DNA of 64,000 bases from Pseudomonas fluorescens (GTDB taxonomy: Bacteria > Pseudomonadota > Gammaproteobacteria > Pseudomonadales > Pseudomonadaceae). The notes under the pieces were generated by a model, which worked only from the letters and a program-made list of their open reading frames with translations, made no database searches and was not told the DNA's origin. A program made the translations under genes and the position numbers. How positions within the stretch are numbered: the first letter of the stretch is position 1; the number at the start of each line of letters is the position of its first letter. The DNA lies in assembly GCF_000730425.1 (NCBI RefSeq), contig NZ_CP008896.1:2976001-3040000 (forward strand), given 5' to 3'. Positions 31,659-40,085 of this stretch are shown piece after piece.

Positions 31659-32342
31659 ATGTCCAATTCCACCGCCAAGATCCCCGCCAACGCCCTGCCC
31701 GACGGCTTTTTCGACCGCGACGCGCAAACGCTCGCGAAAGATTTGCTGGGCAAAGTCATCCGCCATTGTGTCGGCGATTTGTGGCTGTCGGCACGAATTA
31801 TTGAAACCGAAGCCTATTACTTGGCCGAAAAAGGCAGCCATGCGTCCCTCGGCTACACAGAAAAGCGTAAGGCTTTGTTTCTGGATGGCGGCCATATCTA
31901 TATGTACTACGCTCGCGGCGGCGACTCCTTGAACTTCAGCGCCCAGGGTCCGGGCAATGCCGTGTTGATCAAGTCTGCCTACCCGTGGGTGGACGAAATG
32001 TCAGGGGCCGCAAGCCTGGCGCAAATGCTCCTGAACAACCCCGACGCCCGTGGCCGCCCGCGCCCGGCCCAGAAGCTCTGCGCCGGACAGACCCTGTTGT
32101 GCAAGGCCCTGGGCTTGAAAGTGCCGACGTGGGACGCCAAGCGCTTCGACCTGGAGCGGCTCTACGTCGAAGATGTAGGCCTGGTACCCACGCAGATTAT
32201 CCAGACCACCCGCCTGGGCATTCCCGGCGGGAGGGATGAACACCTGATGTATCGCTTCGTCGATACGAGCTTCGCGCCCTATTGCACACGGAACCCGTTG
32301 CGACGCGGTCAGGTCGAAGGCCGCGACTACGTTTTGATTTGA
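31659..32342 (+). CDS. DNA-3-methyladenine glycosylase (AAG/MPG family)
   Basis: Base-excision repair glycosylase for alkylated purines. The 227-aa protein shows the AAG fold motifs AKDLLGKVIRH, ARIIETEAYYLAEKGSHAS with the catalytic Glu, GGHIYMYYARGGDSLNF and a C-terminal RNPLRRGQVEGRDY. The ATG at 31659 is used; a GTG 18 bases upstream is possible and neither has a clear ribosome site. Alone between proA and a REPIN. Unrelated in fold to AlkA. Confidence 0.88.
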   Translation: MSNSTAKIPANALPDGFFDRDAQTLAKDLLGKVIRHCVGDLWLSARIIETEAYYLAEKGSHASLGYTEKRKALFLDGGHIYMYYARGGDSLNFSAQGPGNAVLIKSAYPWVDEMSGAASLAQMLLNNPDARGRPRPAQKLCAGQTLLCKALGLKVPTWDAKRFDLERLYVEDVGLVPTQIIQTTRLGIPGGRDEHLMYRFVDTSFAPYCTRNPLRRGQVEGRDYVLI

Positions 32343-32393
32343 ATATCTGAAACAACCGCTCCTGCTGCAAATGTCATCTGCAATACCCTAGAG

Positions 32394-32490
32394 CCCCTGT
32401 AGGAGCTGGCTTGCCAGCGATAGCGGTGAATCAGGCAACATCACGGTTACTGTCCTGATGCTATCGCTGGCAAGCCAGCTCCTACAGGGG
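32394..32490. repeat. REPIN between the glycosylase and DedA-PAP2 genes
   Basis: CCCCTGTAGGAGCTGGCTTG and its exact complement at the right edge bound a palindromic element with stems running into CCAGCGATAGC. The spacer is about 35 bases. This is the GTAGGAGC class of REP, distinct from the GTGGGAGC class seen earlier in the window. Confidence 0.87.
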
Positions 32491-32553
32491 ATCGCCGGTG
32501 TTTTGAACGATGCGTTGCCAAGCCCGGAGCGGTTCATTGATGGAGTTGATTGT

Positions 32554-33870
32554 ATGGGCCCATGGCTCGATGGCATTACCGGTTGGCTGACCCTTAACCC
32601 GCAATGGCTGGCAGCGGCGGTGTTTATCGTCGCGTTTGTGGAATGCCTGGCCATCGCCGGGATTATCGTACCGGGCACGGTATTGATGTTTGCAATTGCC
32701 GCACTGGCCGGCAGCGGCGCGCTGTCTCTGGGTGAAACCCTGCTGCTGGGTTTGCTCGGCGGGCTGCTGGGCGATGGGGTTTCCTACTACCTGGGCCGGC
32801 ATTTCCACCAGAACATCCGGCGCCTGCCAGGCCTGCGCCATCATCCCGAGTGGATGGACGGGGCCGAGGCCTATTTTCAGAAATACGGCATTGTCAGCCT
32901 GCTGGTGGGTCGCTTCATCGGCCCACTGCGTCCGATGCTGCCCATGGTTGCCGGGATGTGCGACATGCCCTTCCCGCGCTTTGCCGCCGTCAGCGTACTG
33001 GCAGCCTCCGGCTGGTCAATAGCCTACCTGCTGCCTGGCTGGGCCGCTGGCGCGGCGTTTCGCCTGCCGTTGCCCGAAGGGTTCTGGTCCGAGGCCGGGG
33101 TGGTTGCCGCCTGCCTGGCCGTATTGTTCGGCATCGCCCTCAACAGTACCCTGCGCGGTCACCGCCGGGCCACGCTGTGGATGGGCTGCGCCAGCCTGGC
33201 ACTGTTGATCGCGATGTTTATCGGTTATCCGTACCTGAACCATTTTGACCAGGGCTTGATGGCACTGGTCCAGGAACATCGCAGCCCTGCCATGGACCGG
33301 GCCATGGTGATGATCACCCAGCTCGGCGAATTCAAGAAAATGTTCGTTGCCAGCGCCGTGCTGACTGGCCTGCTGTTGCTGGCACGGCAATGGCGCCAGG
33401 GGATTTTCGTCGGCGCCACCCTGCTGGGGGCCGCCTTGATCAATACCGGGAGCAAGCTGTTCTTTGCCCGCGGGCGCCCGGAAATCCTCGTCGACCCGCT
33501 GACCAGCTTCAGCATGCCCAGCGGCCACGCCTCTGGCGCATTTGCGTTCTTCCTGGCGCTGGCAGTGCTGGCCGGCCGCGGCCAACCGACTCGCATGCGT
33601 CTGGCCTGGCTGCTGCTGGGGGCGATCCCGGCCGCGGCCATTGCCCTGTCGCGGGTGTATCTGGGCGCTCACTGGCCAAGCGATATCCTCGCCGGCACGT
33701 TACTCGCAATGACGGTTTGCGCCTTCAGCCTGACCTTGAGCCAGCGCCACAGCCTGCTACCGCCCATGGCGCCAAAGGTGTGGTGGCTGGTCGTGCCGGG
33801 GTGCGTGGCAGTCCTGGGGTTCTTCGCCCTGACCGGAACCTCCCACGCCATGCTGCGCTACGCCTATTGA
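32554..33870 (+). CDS. DedA-PAP2 fusion membrane protein
   Basis: A 438-aa protein joining an N-terminal DedA (SNARE-associated) domain (GTVLMFAIAALAG, GDGVSYYLGRHFH and GRFIGPLRPMLPMVAGM, about residues 20-190) to a C-terminal PAP2 phosphatase domain with all three motifs: KLFFARGRP, PSGHASGAF and SRVYLGAHWPSD. DedA proteins are lipid flippases or transporters and PAP2 enzymes dephosphorylate lipid phosphates such as undecaprenyl-pyrophosphate, so recycling of a lipid carrier is likely (inferred). ATG at 32554 is used. A separate DedA gene lies at 51696. Confidence 0.88.
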   Translation: MGPWLDGITGWLTLNPQWLAAAVFIVAFVECLAIAGIIVPGTVLMFAIAALAGSGALSLGETLLLGLLGGLLGDGVSYYLGRHFHQNIRRLPGLRHHPEWMDGAEAYFQKYGIVSLLVGRFIGPLRPMLPMVAGMCDMPFPRFAAVSVLAASGWSIAYLLPGWAAGAAFRLPLPEGFWSEAGVVAACLAVLFGIALNSTLRGHRRATLWMGCASLALLIAMFIGYPYLNHFDQGLMALVQEHRSPAMDRAMVMITQLGEFKKMFVASAVLTGLLLLARQWRQGIFVGATLLGAALINTGSKLFFARGRPEILVDPLTSFSMPSGHASGAFAFFLALAVLAGRGQPTRMRLAWLLLGAIPAAAIALSRVYLGAHWPSDILAGTLLAMTVCAFSLTLSQRHSLLPPMAPKVWWLVVPGCVAVLGFFALTGTSHAMLRYAY

Positions 33871-33871
33871 T

Positions 33872-34078
33872 CTACGCAGGGCCGACCCAATCCGCGGGAG
33901 CGTTACGCCGCTCAACATAGCGCTCCCGACGCTCCAATAACATTTCATCGGCAATTTCGGCAGCCCGTTCGGCAATGTACTCCGGACCACGGTCGCCGGC
34001 CTGCTGAATGAGCTGTGTGGTAACACTGACAAAAAAAGCATCCCAGACCGGCTGCTCCGATGGCGACAATCGAATCAT
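33872..34078 (-). CDS. Small conserved hypothetical protein
   Basis: A 68-aa soluble protein beginning MIRLSPSEQPVWDAFFVSVT, largely helical and charged (AAEIADEMLLERRERYVERR). AAGGAACG lies before the ATG at 34078. Not recognised as a known domain. Convergent with the DedA-PAP2 gene, one base apart from its stop. Confidence 0.65.
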   Translation of the reverse strand: MIRLSPSEQPVWDAFFVSVTTQLIQQAGDRGPEYIAERAAEIADEMLLERRERYVERRNAPADWVGPA

Positions 34079-34184
34079 GTTCGTTCCTTGGTAGTGGTGG
34101 TGAAGCTCCACTATTTCAGGCAAAACGCACACGGCAACGCGGAAAAATCCGAAACCTCCACGGAAAAATCCGAGGCCATCAAGC

Positions 34185-34775
34185 TCATGGGAACAGCTCG
34201 CCTTGCAACTCATCCAGCAGCAATTGAATGGCGTCCAGCCGTTGCTGGGGATCGTCAAGTTGCAGCAACTCGATTTTGTCGGCGTCGATAAACGGCAACA
34301 GATAAGCCAGGCGGTTGCCCAGCTCCTGCTGCCCTTGCACGTCAGCGCTCATGTCCAGCGAGGCGACCATCGGGTGTTGCGCCAAGGCTTCAAGCAGCGC
34401 CAGCAGATCGGCATCTTCCTCATCCAGCGGGCGCTCAGGCTGTTCATCCAGCCACTCGACATCCGCTATCAGCAGTTGATCGCGCTGCACATCCGCCTCC
34501 AGCACCCGAAACCTGCGCCCGCCTTCGACACGAATCCCCAGCAAGCCGTTGTCCTGCTGCTTGAAATCACGAATCAGCGCTTCGCAACCAATCACTGCAT
34601 AGCCGTCCGGCGCCAGGCCGACTTCCCGGCCATCAAGGATGCAGACCACGCCGAAGCCTTCGCCCTTTTTCATGCAGCGACCGATCATGTCCAGGTAGCG
34701 TGCCTCGAACAGCTGCAGGTCGAGGGTGCAACCAGGAAACAGCACCGTATTGAGAGGGAACAGCGCCAGACTCAT
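34185..34775 (-). CDS. LON substrate-binding-domain protein
   Basis: A 196-aa protein consisting only of the Lon N-terminal (substrate-binding) domain: MSLALFPLNTVLFPGCTLDL, FEARYLDMIGRCMKKGEGFG, then a helical C-terminus. The ATPase and protease domains of Lon are absent. Such stand-alone proteins are common in Pseudomonas; their role is unknown, perhaps an adaptor. TTAAGGAACG precedes the ATG. It follows lrgB by 21 bases and may be cotranscribed with lrgAB. Confidence 0.85.
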   Translation of the reverse strand: MSLALFPLNTVLFPGCTLDLQLFEARYLDMIGRCMKKGEGFGVVCILDGREVGLAPDGYAVIGCEALIRDFKQQDNGLLGIRVEGGRRFRVLEADVQRDQLLIADVEWLDEQPERPLDEEDADLLALLEALAQHPMVASLDMSADVQGQQELGNRLAYLLPFIDADKIELLQLDDPQQRLDAIQLLLDELQGELFP

Positions 34776-34796
34776 ATAGCGTTCCTTAAACCCTGC

Positions 34797-35513
34797 TTAA
34801 ATCGCCAAAGACACCGCCAGTGGCAGGAACACTGCCGTGGCCACGCCCATCAAACTCATCGCCAATGCGGCAAAGGCGCCGCACTCCTCGCTTTCCTGCA
34901 AGGCCACCGAAGTGCCGACTGCGTGGGCGGTCATGCCCAGGGCCATGCCCCGCGCCTCCGGGCTGTGTACCCCCAGGCGCGACAGATAGGCTGGCCCGAT
35001 CATCGCACCGATCACCCCGGTGATCAGCACGAACACCGCCGCCAGCGCCGCCACACCGCCGATCTGCTCGGCCACCAGCATGGCGATGGGCGAGGTCACC
35101 GACTTGGGCGCCATGGTCATCAGCACCATGTGTTCGGCGCCAAACCACCAACCAAGCCACACGCACAAGCCGGTGGCAAACACGCCACCCACCACCAGCG
35201 TAGTAAAAATCGGCCAGAACAACTGGCGAATCCGCCGTAGGTTCAGATACAGCGGCACCGCCAGTGCCACGGTGGCCGGGCCCAACAGGATGCTCATGAT
35301 CTCGGTGCTCTTGCGGTACTCGACGTAGGTCAACCCGCAACCCAGCAGCACCCCGATCACCAGCAGCATCGACACCAGCACCGGCTGCAGGAAGATCCAG
35401 CGGGTCTTCTCGAACCCCGCCAGCACCAATTGATAGGCGCCCAGGGTAATGCCGATGCCAAACAATGGATGGTGAATCACCGCTGCCCACGCGCCCGGCC
35501 AATCGAAGGTCAT
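34797..35513 (-). CDS. lrgB: LrgB/CidB family membrane protein
   Basis: A 238-aa protein with about seven membrane segments and the LrgB hallmarks YKSTEIM-like VEYRKSTEIM, APKSVTSPIAM and GMALGMTAHAVGTSVAL. LrgAB/CidAB are holin-antiholin-like or pyruvate/glycolate transporters depending on species; the substrate here is not known. GGAGGAACA precedes the ATG at 35513. The start overlaps the lrgA stop (ATGA), so LrgA and LrgB are made in step. The frame stays open far upstream through lrgA, but that part is not coding. Confidence 0.9.
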   Translation of the reverse strand: MTFDWPGAWAAVIHHPLFGIGITLGAYQLVLAGFEKTRWIFLQPVLVSMLLVIGVLLGCGLTYVEYRKSTEIMSILLGPATVALAVPLYLNLRRIRQLFWPIFTTLVVGGVFATGLCVWLGWWFGAEHMVLMTMAPKSVTSPIAMLVAEQIGGVAALAAVFVLITGVIGAMIGPAYLSRLGVHSPEARGMALGMTAHAVGTSVALQESEECGAFAALAMSLMGVATAVFLPLAVSLAI

Positions 35514-35872
35514 TGTTCCTCCTCCCGCCGCGCCTGACGCTTGACCAGTTTTTGCATCATCACACCCACAACGCCCATGGCGATCACCAGCGACAAGACC
35601 AGCGCCCCGACGATGGCCCAGAAGTCGGCGGCAATATCCTTGGCGTACACCATGACGCCCACCGCAGGCGGCACCAGCAGCAACGGCAGGTACCGCAACA
35701 GGCTGCCAGCCGCCAGGCTCAATGGCTCTCCGACCTCGCCGCGCCATACCAGGTACGCCAGCAGCAATAGCAGGCCGACAATCGGCCCCGGCAAGACCGG
35801 CAGGAACAAGTGATTGATCGCCGTGCCGAGCAATTGAAACAACACCAACCATGTAAGACCGCGTAACAACAT
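35510..35872 (-). CDS. lrgA: LrgA/CidA family holin-like protein
   Basis: A 120-aa protein with four hydrophobic segments, including LVLFQLLGTAINHLFLPVLP with the PGPIVGLLLLL that follows, typical of LrgA/CidA. A charged tail (KRQARREEEQ) ends it. GGGAGAAGGCGG lies right before the ATG at 35872, which fixes the start. Partner of lrgB. Confidence 0.88.
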   Translation of the reverse strand: MLLRGLTWLVLFQLLGTAINHLFLPVLPGPIVGLLLLLAYLVWRGEVGEPLSLAAGSLLRYLPLLLVPPAVGVMVYAKDIAADFWAIVGALVLSLVIAMGVVGVMMQKLVKRQARREEEQ

Positions 35873-36015
35873 CCGCCTTCTCCCCAAAAGCCCCGGGCAT
35901 TATAAGCATGGCGCCCCTATGAACTGGCATTCGCCAAAAGCATGGTGGGTTGACCGGGCCATTTGCCCATGATGATCTACATTGGTTCTCTGCAATCCAC
36001 CTAAAACAACAACAC

Positions 36016-36049
36016 CCCTGCCGGCACCGGCGTGCCCGCGCCGGCAGGG
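36016..36049 (+). promoter_or_regulatory. GC-rich hairpin in the leader of the MaoC gene
   Basis: CCCTGCCGGC and GCCGGCAGGG form a perfect 10-bp stem with a 14-base loop, 28 bases before the ATG of the MaoC gene. No T-run follows, so it is more likely a leader structure than a terminator. Function unknown. Confidence 0.5.
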
Positions 36050-36077
36050 AGAGATCGATGAACCAAGGAGAGTCGCA

Positions 36078-36533
36078 ATGCCCTTCGTACCCGTAGCGCA
36101 ACTCAATGATTATGTCGGCAAGGAACTGGGACGTTCCGCATGGCTCACCATCGACCAGGAGCGCATCAACCTGTTCGCGGAAGCGACCGGCGATTTTCAG
36201 TTCATCCACGTCGACCCGGCAAAGGCCGCCCAGACCCCATTTGGCAGCACCATCGCCCACGGTTTCCTGTCACTGTCGCTGATCCCCAAGCTGATCGAAG
36301 ACATCCTGATCATGCCCGAGGGCTTGAAGATGGCGGTCAACTACGGCCTCGACAGCGTGCGCTTTATCCAACCGGTGAAGGTCAATTCCAAGGTACGCCT
36401 GGCGGTGGCCCTCACTGACGCGACCGAGAAAAAGCCCGGCCAGTGGTTGCTCAAGGCCACCTGCACCCTGGAAATCGAAGGCCAGGAAAAACCCGCCTAC
36501 ATCGCCGAGTCGTTGTCCCTGTGCTTCGTCTGA
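36078..36533 (+). CDS. MaoC-like (R)-enoyl-CoA hydratase
   Basis: A 151-aa hot-dog-fold protein with the hydratase motif EATGDFQFIHVDPAKAA and STIAHGF; the catalytic Asp and His are present. It would hydrate trans-2-enoyl-CoA to the (R)-3-hydroxyacyl-CoA, as for polyester or fatty acid metabolism; the real substrate is not known. AAGGAGAG ahead of the ATG at 36078 fixes the start. Monocistronic; divergent from lrgAB. Confidence 0.87.
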   Translation: MPFVPVAQLNDYVGKELGRSAWLTIDQERINLFAEATGDFQFIHVDPAKAAQTPFGSTIAHGFLSLSLIPKLIEDILIMPEGLKMAVNYGLDSVRFIQPVKVNSKVRLAVALTDATEKKPGQWLLKATCTLEIEGQEKPAYIAESLSLCFV

Positions 36534-36539
36534 TATACC

Positions 36540-36593
36540 TGTAGGAGCCGGCTTGCCGGCGATAGCGCCAGCAAGCGCGCCATCGCCGACAAG
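36540..36593. repeat. REP element after the MaoC gene
   Basis: TGTAGGAGCCGGCTTGCCGG with GCGATAGCG is followed by a degraded inverted partner (GCCATCGCCGACAAGACC). A decaying REPIN. Confidence 0.65.
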
Positions 36594-36671
36594 ACCTTAT
36601 TCACACACAGACCACTAGGTATAGTTTCCCCCGCTGCGGCATACTCGGCGCTCAATTATCCGGATCCCGCT

Positions 36672-38390
36672 ATGCGCCCAATCGTCCCCCTTGCTCTCGC
36701 TTTGTTGCTCACCGCTTGCGGCGACGGCGAATCCCTGTTGCCGCCCGACGCCCGGCTGCCGGACGGTGGGCGTTATCGTGGGGATGTGGTCGATGGGCTG
36801 CTGCAAGGCCGGGGCCGGGTGGATTACCCCAATGGCAGCTGGTACGCCGGGCAATTCGACAAGGGCCAGTGGCACGGCCAGGGCGAATGGCATGGCAGCA
36901 ATGGCGAAGTCTACAAAGGCCAGTTCCAGCAAGGCCTGTTTGATGGCCAGGGTACCCTGACCACCGCGGCCAACACCTACGTCGGCGGTTTCAAGCAAGG
37001 CCGGCGCAATGGCGAAGGCACCCTCAAAGAAGGGCAGATGACCTATCGCGGCGAGTTCAAGGACGACCAGTATTCCGGCCTCGGGCGCCTGGAGCTGGCG
37101 GACGGCAGTCAATACCAGGGGCTGTTCGCCCACGGCAAACCCAACGGTGAAGGCCAACGCAACGACGACAGCGGCAACCAGTTCAGCGGGCGCTTCGTCG
37201 ATGGCCAACTGGAAGGCAACGGCACCTTCAACAGCGCCGAAGGCGACATGTACATCGGCCACTTCAAGCAGAACCAGCTCAACGGCAAGGGCCGCTACGA
37301 AAACGCCGACGGCGATGTGTGGACCGGCGAGTTCCGCGAAGGTGCCCTCAGCGGCAAGGGCGAACTGACCGGCGTGGATGGCAGCCATTACATCGGACAA
37401 TTCAGTGACTGGCGCTTTACCGGTGAAGGGCGCCTGAATCTTAGTGATGGCAGTTTCTATATCGGTGGCTTCGACAACGACAGCTATCACGGGCAAGGCA
37501 CCCTGGTGCTCACCGATGGCACAGTGCAGGCCGGGACTTGGGCCAACGGCCTGCGCGTGCGCGATGCCGACGGCAAGCTGTTACCCGACATGCTTGAAGT
37601 CGGGGTGCTGGCCCAAGGCCGCCTGCTCGATGACGCCCTCGCCGCCGTGCCGGCGTCCACCCCGGCGGTCGAGCTATACACCCTGGTGGTGGCCGGTGAC
37701 GGCAAGCAAAGCGTATTCCTGCGCGAGGCTGACTATGTCAGTAACCTGCTGACCACGCGTTTCGGCGCTCGCGGGCAGATCCGCCTGGTCAACCACCGCG
37801 ACCATATCGCCGACCGCCCGATGGCGACCCGCGAAAGCCTGCGCCGCGCCGTGCAGACCCTGGCCGAGCGCACCGGCCCCGAAGACCTGGTGTTTATCTA
37901 CCTGACCAGCCACGGCACCCACGAACACCAGTTGGTGCTCGACCAACCCCGCATGGAGCTGGCCGACCTGCCGAGCGACGAACTGGCCGCGGTGATGGCG
38001 CCGCTGAAAAACCGCGACAAGGTCATCGTGATTTCAGCGTGCTACTCCGGTGGATTTATCCCGGCGCTCAAGGATGAGCACACCCTGATCATGACTGCCT
38101 CCCGCGCAGATCGCGTGTCGTTTGGCTGTTCGGAAGAAGCCGACTTCACCTACTTTGGCGATGCCTTGTTCGCCCAGGCCCTGACCCAGACCGACGACTT
38201 GCAGCACGCTTTCAAGCTGGCCCAACGGCATGTGACCGAACGCGAAATGGCTGACAACTTCGAAGCCTCCGAACCACAGATCTGGGCCCCCAAGAGCGTG
38301 ATCGCACGCTGGCAATTATTGCGAAAACAGCAGGCACGAAAGGCGCTGGAAAGCGTCTCTATCATTAGCAAGGAAGCCAAGAGCAACTAA
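36672..38390 (+). CDS. MORN-repeat lipoprotein with C13/caspase-like peptidase domain
   Basis: A 572-aa lipoprotein (lipobox LLTAC) with about twelve MORN repeats of the form YxGxF...GxG between residues 30 and 300, then a C13-family (legumain, caspase-like) domain from about 340. The His-Cys dyad is visible: His414 in YLTSHGTHEH and Cys457 in ISACYSGGFIP. MORN repeats bind lipids or proteins in eukaryotes; bacterial roles are poorly known. The combination suggests a periplasmic, envelope-anchored protease (inferred). P. aeruginosa has a gene at this position that I recall as a MORN protein. Not recognised beyond that. Confidence 0.85.
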   Translation: MRPIVPLALALLLTACGDGESLLPPDARLPDGGRYRGDVVDGLLQGRGRVDYPNGSWYAGQFDKGQWHGQGEWHGSNGEVYKGQFQQGLFDGQGTLTTAANTYVGGFKQGRRNGEGTLKEGQMTYRGEFKDDQYSGLGRLELADGSQYQGLFAHGKPNGEGQRNDDSGNQFSGRFVDGQLEGNGTFNSAEGDMYIGHFKQNQLNGKGRYENADGDVWTGEFREGALSGKGELTGVDGSHYIGQFSDWRFTGEGRLNLSDGSFYIGGFDNDSYHGQGTLVLTDGTVQAGTWANGLRVRDADGKLLPDMLEVGVLAQGRLLDDALAAVPASTPAVELYTLVVAGDGKQSVFLREADYVSNLLTTRFGARGQIRLVNHRDHIADRPMATRESLRRAVQTLAERTGPEDLVFIYLTSHGTHEHQLVLDQPRMELADLPSDELAAVMAPLKNRDKVIVISACYSGGFIPALKDEHTLIMTASRADRVSFGCSEEADFTYFGDALFAQALTQTDDLQHAFKLAQRHVTEREMADNFEASEPQIWAPKSVIARWQLLRKQQARKALESVSIISKEAKSN

Positions 38391-38419
38391 GCTGAAACTG
38401 TACCAAGGGGGGAAACACC

Positions 38420-39061
38420 ATGTACTTGACGCCTCAGCACATAGTGCTTGCCGGAGCCTCGGGCTTGACCGGGGAACACCTGCTGGACCGCCTGCTCAAT
38501 GAGCCCACCGTCACCCGCGTCCTGGCGCCCAGCCGCCGTCCGCTGGCCGAACACCCACACCTGGAAAACCCGGTCGGCGATCCAACAGTGCTCCTGCCAC
38601 AGCTGAGTGGCCAGGTGGATCTGGCCTTTTGCTGCCTGGGTACCACCCTGAAAAAGGCGGGGTCGGAGGAGGCCTTCCGCGCTGTCGACCTAGATATGGT
38701 GGTGGCCTTTGGCAAGCGCGCCCGGGAGATGGGCGCGCGGCACCTGATCGTCATCAGTGCGATTGGTGCAGACCCGAAATCCTCGGTGTTCTACAACCGG
38801 GTCAAGGGTGAAATGGAGCAGGCCTTGCAGGCTCAAGGCTGGCCACAACTGACCATCGTGCGACCTTCGCTGCTGCTGGGCGAGCGCCTGGAAACACGCC
38901 TGGCGGAAAAGCTCGCAGGACCGTTGTCGCGGCTGATTCCCGGTAAATACCGCGGCATCGAAGTGTGCGAACTGGCCCGGGCCATGTGGCGCCTGGCGCT
39001 GGAAGAGCAGGATGGGGTGCGGATTGTCGAGTCGGATGAGTTGCGCAAGTTAGGCAAGTGA
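38420..39061 (+). CDS. NAD(P)-binding Rossmann oxidoreductase (HTATIP2/YbjT-like)
   Basis: A 213-aa short-chain-type protein with the nucleotide-binding loop [35 protein letters not shown], and [20 protein letters not shown], in which Tyr and the downstream Lys (VKGEME) occupy the catalytic-like positions. Similar proteins are annotated as NAD-dependent epimerase or nucleoside-diphosphate-sugar epimerase. Substrate unknown. AAGGGGGGAAACACC precedes the ATG. It follows the MORN gene by 29 bases and may be cotranscribed. Confidence 0.82.
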   Translation: MYLTPQHIVLAGASGLTGEHLLDRLLNEPTVTRVLAPSRRPLAEHPHLENPVGDPTVLLPQLSGQVDLAFCCLGTTLKKAGSEEAFRAVDLDMVVAFGKRAREMGARHLIVISAIGADPKSSVFYNRVKGEMEQALQAQGWPQLTIVRPSLLLGERLETRLAEKLAGPLSRLIPGKYRGIEVCELARAMWRLALEEQDGVRIVESDELRKLGK

Positions 39062-39084
39062 ATCTGCGGTGACCGAGCAGGCCT

Positions 39085-39150
39085 CATCGCAGGCAAGCCA
39101 GCTCCCACATTGATCTGCAAGTGTAGGAGCCGGCTTGCCGGCGATGAGGC
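39085..39150. repeat. Pair of REP elements
   Basis: An inverted unit (ATCGCAGGCAAGCCAGCTCC, CACA end) and a direct unit (GTGTAGGAGCCGGCTTGCCG) lie end to end with GGCCTCATCGC / GCGATGAGGCC as matching outer parts. The arms face outward, opposite to the REPINs elsewhere in the window. Confidence 0.65.
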
Positions 39151-39178
39151 CCACCCAGCTCCCATCAATCACTACAGG

Positions 39179-39463
39179 CTACAGCCCACCCGTCGCATTA
39201 AACCCAACCCCTAATACCGTCAACGCCGACAGCGGCAACAGCAGCGTGTCGAGCAACGCGCTGGCCGGCAGGTCAAGACCCGGGTAGCTCGGTGCCTCGG
39301 CACCAAAGCAGTCCATGGCGCAACAACCGCCCTGCATCGCATACAAGTCCAGGCGCGTCCCCGCATACACCACCGGCGCACCGGGTTTGGCCGCATCCAG
39401 AGTGCGCGCGGTAGCACAGCCCACCAGTTGCAGCGCCAACACGATCAGCAGGGCTTTATTCAT
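39179..39463 (-). CDS. YceK/YidQ family lipoprotein
   Basis: A 94-aa lipoprotein with lipobox LQLVGC ([20 protein letters not shown]) and the family pattern [15 protein letters not shown] followed by a Cys-rich stretch (CCAMDCFG) and [16 protein letters not shown]. This fits the DUF1375 (YceK) family; function unknown. Its ATG lies inside the last codons of ubiX (8-base overlap), so it is the third gene of a coupled mpl-ubiX-yceK-like set. Confidence 0.8.
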   Translation of the reverse strand: MNKALLIVLALQLVGCATARTLDAAKPGAPVVYAGTRLDLYAMQGGCCAMDCFGAEAPSYPGLDLPASALLDTLLLPLSALTVLGVGFNATGGL

Positions 39464-40085
39464 CGCTGCTCAAATGGTGCTCACCCCAGCGTGGCAGCAT
39501 GTCCTGAGGGATATTCAGCAGATTGAGAATCCGCGCCACCACAAAATCCACCAGGTCATCGATGGTCTGCGGCTGGTGATAAAACCCCGGCGACGCCGGC
39601 AGGATGGTCACCCCCATATTCGACAGCTTGAGCATGTGCTCCAGATGAATGCTCGAATACGGCGCCTCCCGTGGCACCAGGATCAACTGACGGCGCTCCT
39701 TCAAGGTCACGTCCGCCGCGCGCTCGATGAGGTTGTTGCAAGCGCCGGTGGCGATCGCCGACAAGGTGCCGGTGGAACACGGCACCACCACCATCGCCGC
39801 CGGCGCACCGGAACCGGAGGCCACCGGAGACATCCAGTCTTCCTTGCCATAGACCTTGATCTGCCCCGCCGCCGCCCCGGTGTATTCGGTGAGGAAGGCC
39901 TGCATCATCTGCACCTTGGGCGGCAGCGAGACGTCAGTCTCGGTCGCCATGACCAATTGCGCGGCCTTGGAAATCAGGAAATGCACTTCGCGGTCTTCAC
40001 GCACCAGACAATCCAGCAAGCGCAACCCGTAAGGCGCGCCAGACGCACCGGTCATCGCCAGGGTGATGCGCTCCGGCCCACTCAT
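39456..40085 (-). CDS. ubiX: Flavin prenyltransferase UbiX
   Basis: Makes the prenylated FMN cofactor of the UbiD decarboxylase in ubiquinone synthesis. The 209-aa protein has [20 protein letters not shown] at the start, [20 protein letters not shown] and the C-terminal [23 protein letters not shown] at 40085 overlaps the mpl stop (ATGA). Confidence 0.95.
   Translation of the reverse strand: MSGPERITLAMTGASGAPYGLRLLDCLVREDREVHFLISKAAQLVMATETDVSLPPKVQMMQAFLTEYTGAAAGQIKVYGKEDWMSPVASGSGAPAAMVVVPCSTGTLSAIATGACNNLIERAADVTLKERRQLILVPREAPYSSIHLEHMLKLSNMGVTILPASPGFYHQPQTIDDLVDFVVARILNLLNIPQDMLPRWGEHHLSSDE

Noticed and set aside
34140..34173. Two copies of CGGAAAAATCCGA as a regulatory element
   Set aside because: Only two short copies after the LON-domain gene, without a T-run or symmetry beyond four bases; too weak to call.
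34797..36260. A 487-codon open frame joining lrgB with sequence upstream
   Set aside because: The part before 35513 is in the lrgA region but in another frame and lacks family sequence. LrgB has its own strong ribosome site and an ATGA overlap with lrgA.
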